Assembly: GCA_964433645.1 (NCBI GenBank)
Contig: CAYSSK010000030.1
Span: 1 to 36,248 of the forward strand
Direction: 5' to 3'
Length of the DNA stretch: 36,248 nt
Origin: Desulfofustis sp964433645
Lineage (GTDB): Bacteria; Desulfobacterota; Desulfobulbia; Desulfobulbales; Desulfocapsaceae
Positions within the stretch are counted from its first letter, which is position 1. Every line of letters begins with the position of its first letter. Both the position numbers and the translations under genes were made by a program. Shown here in pieces: positions 33,311 to 36,248 of the stretch. Under the pieces are notes generated by a model. That model searched no databases. It was not told the DNA's origin and was given only the letters and a program-made list of their open reading frames with translations.

Positions 33311-33789
33311 TGTCGTTGTCGGTCAATCCTTTTAGTTTCCGTTTCCATATATCCCGGATAGCTCTTACCTGGGACGCAATTTTCGCCTTCTCTGGCCATT
33401 CTTCTTAACTGTCCGATTTTCCTTTTTCTTTATTGTTGCCTCAACGATCAGGCATGGTCTTTTTTGAGCGGTATGCTCGTCCAATGAGTTGTCGTTCGTC
33501 GTAAGATTCCGATAAAAAAGGATAAATTTCGAATATACAACGATGGCGCAGCATGCGCCATCGCCGCGCTCCTCAAGGAAGCATGTTGAGCCTCAAGGGG
33601 AAGATGTTTCGTGAAAATCGACCGGAAAAGGGGACGATTTGGAACTTAATCAAAACATTTATTTCCTGTTAATACAGATTGATATCATTAAAAAATAGCG
33701 GCCATGAGGGATTCCAAGAGGTGCTGGCATGTCCATTGCTTTAGAAAGGGCACAGGGTATTGGTAACCACCTCCACCAAGGAGAACGTC
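33311..33789. promoter_or_regulatory. intergenic region between cytochrome and small membrane protein
   Basis: No gene is supported in this stretch of about 480 nt. A second hairpin (33542-33550 with 33554-33562, perfect) lies mid-region. An AT-rich run at about 33640-33700 is a likely promoter zone for the membrane genes. ATTGGTAACC at 33759-33768 repeats the word found upstream of phnG. Confidence 0.4.
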
Positions 33790-34011
33790 ATGGCCGCAAC
33801 GTATATTGAAACAGCTCGAAACATCCGGACTCCGCTGGCACTGGTCCAGGAAGGGTGGCGCGAGAAAGCGAGCGAGTATGTCTGGTTTTCCGTGTGTCTG
33901 GTCCTGTTCATGGTTCTCGGTCCCTTTGCCGCGCCGATCGCTCTCGGTTTTGTTTTCAGCAGGCAGGCAACCGGGGTCGAGATGACGGAACCGGAACGAA
34001 TCGACGAGTGA
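33790..34011 (+). CDS. small membrane protein of the NrfD module
   Basis: A 73-residue protein with one long or two short membrane helices (VWFSVCLVLFMVLGPFAAPI, then A-L-G-F-V-F-S) and charged ends. AAGGAG precedes ATG 33790. It lies 42 nt before the NrfD gene and is probably an accessory or assembly subunit of that complex. I know no named family for it. Confidence 0.7.
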   Translation: MAATYIETARNIRTPLALVQEGWREKASEYVWFSVCLVLFMVLGPFAAPIALGFVFSRQATGVEMTEPERIDE

Positions 34012-34053
34012 GTCAGAAACAGCTAAATATCATATAACCATCAAGGAGGAACC

Positions 34054-35235
34054 ATGTCTCTACAGTCACAGGCAGCCGTTATCGGAGCAAAGGAGTTTCG
34101 CCGGCCGCAGTTCAACCTGCTGCTGGCCGTGATGCTTGGTCTTGTCGCCATCGGTATATCGGCCGGTCTTTATGCCCTCTATGTCGGGCATCACCACTCG
34201 CTCGGTGTAACCCGCGAGGTGCCGTGGGGTATCGCCATTTCCACCTATGCCTATCTGGCGATCATCTCAACCGGTCTCTGCGCCTTGGCCGCGTTGAGCC
34301 ACTTGTTCGGCGGCAACAATCTGGCCCCGCTGGCCAACCGGATGGTCTGGTTGTCGATTGCCGCCATCATGGGGGCGTTTCTGGTGATCGGCCTGGAGTT
34401 GGAAAATGTCTGGCGGATGCCGTTCGGAGTGATCCTTTATCCGAACCCGACTTCGAACATCTGGTGGATGGGAACACTCTATGGCATGGCGGTCGGCATC
34501 ATGATGGCCGAGTTGTTTCTGATCATTACCAGGCGTTATAAGCTGGCGGTGATACTCGGGGTCTGCGCCGCGGTTACCGAGCTCTTTGCCAACAGCAATC
34601 TCGGGTCGGTTTTTGCCTCGCTCAATGCCCGGCCGTTCTGGTATGGCTCGCAACTACCCGTTTTCTTTCTGGCTTCCGCCTTTCTTTCCGGCGCGGCGGC
34701 GATCGTTCTCTTTACGCACGGCTCGTTTGCTCTTCGCCGAAAAGCACTGAGCAAGGAGACCTTTGAAGCGATGCAGACCGGCGGCAAAGTGATGATGCTG
34801 ATGATCTTTCTGATCGGCATCGCCACCGGCTGGAAATTTCTCAACGCGTTGGTCGGTTCGGAGTCTCTCGGTAGTGCGGCGGCAGTGCTGACGTCCGGCC
34901 CCCTGGCCAACAGCTTCTGGGTTTTTGAAATCGGGATCGGCTTGGTGCTGCCCTTCGTGGTCCTGCTCATTACCCGACTGGAGTCGGTTCAGGCCATGTC
35001 CCTGGCCGCTCTGATGATCCTGGTCGGTCAATTCTTCGCCCGGCTGAATCTGGTGGTCGCCGGCCAGATCATTCCGCAGTATCCGGGGAACGAGGGCATT
35101 CCGACCTACCACCAGTATTCCGCGACTGCTCCGGAAATCGCCATTGCTCTGAGCGGTATCGGCGTCCTCGGCGCCTGTTTCCTGATCGGGGAATATTACC
35201 TTGGCGAGAGTTTCCGGCACCATCATGAGGACTGA
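34054..35235 (+). CDS. NrfD/PsrC-like polysulfide-reductase-type membrane subunit
   Basis: A 393-residue protein with about ten membrane helices. Members of this family bind menaquinol and pass electrons to a periplasmic Fe-S partner, some with proton translocation. Recognisable parts are REVPWGIAISTYAYLAIIST near the start, and ELENVWRMPFGVILYPNPTS, then N-I-W-W-M-G. The closing YLGESFRHHHED is His-rich. AAGGAGG precedes ATG 34054. With the Fe-S and cytochrome genes it makes a quinol:cytochrome c type module without a molybdopterin catalytic subunit, similar in composition to the Cbc4 complex proposed in Geobacter. Confidence 0.9.
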   Translation: MSLQSQAAVIGAKEFRRPQFNLLLAVMLGLVAIGISAGLYALYVGHHHSLGVTREVPWGIAISTYAYLAIISTGLCALAALSHLFGGNNLAPLANRMVWLSIAAIMGAFLVIGLELENVWRMPFGVILYPNPTSNIWWMGTLYGMAVGIMMAELFLIITRRYKLAVILGVCAAVTELFANSNLGSVFASLNARPFWYGSQLPVFFLASAFLSGAAAIVLFTHGSFALRRKALSKETFEAMQTGGKVMMLMIFLIGIATGWKFLNALVGSESLGSAAAVLTSGPLANSFWVFEIGIGLVLPFVVLLITRLESVQAMSLAALMILVGQFFARLNLVVAGQIIPQYPGNEGIPTYHQYSATAPEIAIALSGIGVLGACFLIGEYYLGESFRHHHED

Positions 35236-35282
35236 TAAGAAAACGTGCCGCGACACCACGTGCACCCGTAAGGAGGCCTTTC

Positions 35283-35648
35283 ATGATCTCTGAAGACGAA
35301 GCAATATTCACCATCGGCATGGCAGCGAAAATTCTCGGTGTCCATCAGCGAACGCTGCGCAATTACGAGGAGAGCGGGTTGATTCGTCCGGAGCGGAAAG
35401 GGAAATGGCGCTACTATTCGATGCGTGACATCAAGTGGATAGAGTGCCTGCGCGAGATGATCCACGATCACGGGATCAGCATCAATGCGGTCAAGAAACT
35501 GCTTTCCTATACCCCGTGCTGGAACATCATCGATTGTCCCTTCGAAAAACGACAACGGTGCAGTGCTTTCTTTTCCAACACCATGGTTCCCAACAAGATC
35601 AGGCGACTGGAGCCCGTTCCGCAACGGAAAAAGAAGGTCGCCTTCTAG
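35283..35648 (+). CDS. MerR family regulator with C-terminal three-Cys motif
   Basis: A 121-residue MerR/HspR-like protein. The winged helix-turn-helix fills residues about 8-75 (TIGMAAKILGVHQRTLRNYE, then GLIRP and R-Y-Y-S). After it comes C79-W-x4-C85-P-x6-R-C93, a spacing that could bind a metal or Fe-S cluster. The tail is basic. AAGGAGG lies just before ATG 35283, 47 nt after the NrfD gene, so it is probably co-transcribed and may regulate the redox module. Ligand unknown. Confidence 0.85.
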   Translation: MISEDEAIFTIGMAAKILGVHQRTLRNYEESGLIRPERKGKWRYYSMRDIKWIECLREMIHDHGISINAVKKLLSYTPCWNIIDCPFEKRQRCSAFFSNTMVPNKIRRLEPVPQRKKKVAF

Positions 35649-35682
35649 ACGATCCTCGCCTCGTTAATCCCGGCCCTCCTGA

Positions 35683-35714
35683 CGCCCCGTAGCGCTTACC
35701 AGCGCTACGGGGCG
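35683..35714 (+). terminator. terminator hairpin after the MerR gene
   Basis: A perfect 14-bp stem (35683-35696 with 35701-35714) and TACC loop, followed by a T-containing but not pure T stretch. It closes the redox-module operon. Confidence 0.65.
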
Positions 35715-36248
35715 TTCGTCGTTTGGTGGCCCGGCTGCTGCGCACAGCACCTAAATCTCAATGAACGTTCGGGCCGGCTTTTGACCTGTTTTCCGTTCAC
35801 CTTCATCGGCTGTGGTGTTTTTTTCTTCGACTCTGGCTCCGGGTCCTCGCAGGGTCTTCAGGCTGCAATCTCCTGAACGGCGAGCCACCTCCGACGATCG
35901 GGGCAAAAAAGTCTCGTTTTCGTTGTGACCTCTCGTTAGCCTAAAGCGACAAAGAAATGGGCGTATAATGCGTCCATTTTTAATGATCGTCGATAAAAGC
36001 GAAAAAATCGCCCTTCGAAAAGATTACCATCGATGCCCAGAGAATGTCTATAAATTATGGTATTTATTATACATCATGGGGGAACTATGGATGCTTTCGG
36101 AAAAATTACTTACGAGTGAGCGCACAATATTATGGCAAATTACTTGACAACACAAATGTACAAATATAGGATCGGTCACAGTTCAGAGTGTTTCGAAAGG
36201 AAGATCCTTTCGGCGTTTCCCGGAAAATCGGTATGGAGGGTGAATTCA
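35715..36248. other. gene-free, AT-richer right end of the window
   Basis: No convincing gene. A TATAAT lies inside a partial dyad at about 35963-35979 (GGGCG...CGTCC) without a good -35. A tiny frame at about 36076-36147 (MGELWMLSEKLLTSERTILW and three more residues) is too short to judge. The promoter at 36144-36172 and a small hairpin (36194-36201 with 36205-36212) point to a gene starting just beyond the window; GGAGGG at 36235-36240 would be its ribosome site if an ATG follows. Confidence 0.4.
36144..36172 (+). promoter_or_regulatory. sigma70-type promoter reading out of the window
   Basis: Consensus -35 TTGACA (36144-36149), 17-nt spacer, -10 TAGGAT (36167-36172, four of six to consensus). 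Its transcript would start near 36179 and carry the hairpin at 36194-36212 in its leader. Confidence 0.6.

Noticed and set aside
36076..36147. A 23-codon frame in the right-hand intergenic region
   Set aside because: Too short to support; the next real gene more likely starts after the promoter at 36144-36172.

Overview
The window looks like chromosome from a high-GC Desulfobacterota (deltaproteobacterial, sulfate-reducer-like) bacterium. This is an inference from content: c7-type multihaem cytochromes, an NrfD/Fe-S membrane redox module, a soluble [NiFe] hydrogenase, and an integrase-fold/TOBE regulator of the TunR type known from sulfate reducers. No rRNA, tRNA, CRISPR array, insertion sequence or prophage was seen.

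Left part (about 0.1-9.4 kb): a P1-family peptidase and a DMT permease, then a compact C-P lyase operon phnG-H-I-J-K-L-M, a hexapeptide acyltransferase and phnN, mostly joined by 4-17 nt overlaps. It ends in a truncated remnant of the DUF1045 phosphonate-operon gene. The matching importer, phnC-D-E plus a second phnM, lies 15 kb further on (24.7-28.7 kb). Together these would bind and import phosphonates, load them onto ribose triphosphate, cleave the C-P bond and recover the ribose phosphate as PRPP. No phnP or phnF was found.

Middle (9.9-16.3 kb): an AGCS amino-acid:cation symporter, a TauE/SafE anion exporter on the other strand, a TunR-like regulator, and an operon of SCO copper chaperone, monohaem cytochrome c and a Met/His-rich lipoprotein, followed by a convergent unknown membrane protein.

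The most interesting block is 16.9-23.6 kb: cytosolic [NiFe] hydrogenase small and large subunits, a maturation protease, a soluble PAS hybrid histidine kinase (HisKA-HATPase-REC-REC-HPt) and a REC-GGDEF diguanylate cyclase, all on one strand with small gaps or overlaps. The layout suggests a hydrogen sensor that reports through a multistep phosphorelay to c-di-GMP, rather than to the NtrC-type regulator used by HupUV/HoxBC systems. The small subunit has Asp in place of one proximal-cluster Cys.

Right part (28.8-36.2 kb): a DapA-family aldolase, an unknown anchored protein, and divergent from it 6-phosphogluconolactonase followed by an internally deleted zwf remnant. Then comes a quinone-linked redox module (Tat-exported four-cluster ferredoxin, hexahaem cytochrome made of two triheme repeats, small membrane protein, NrfD-like subunit) and a MerR regulator with a three-Cys tail. 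The final 0.6 kb is AT-richer, has no convincing gene, and carries a good sigma70-type promoter pointing out of the window.
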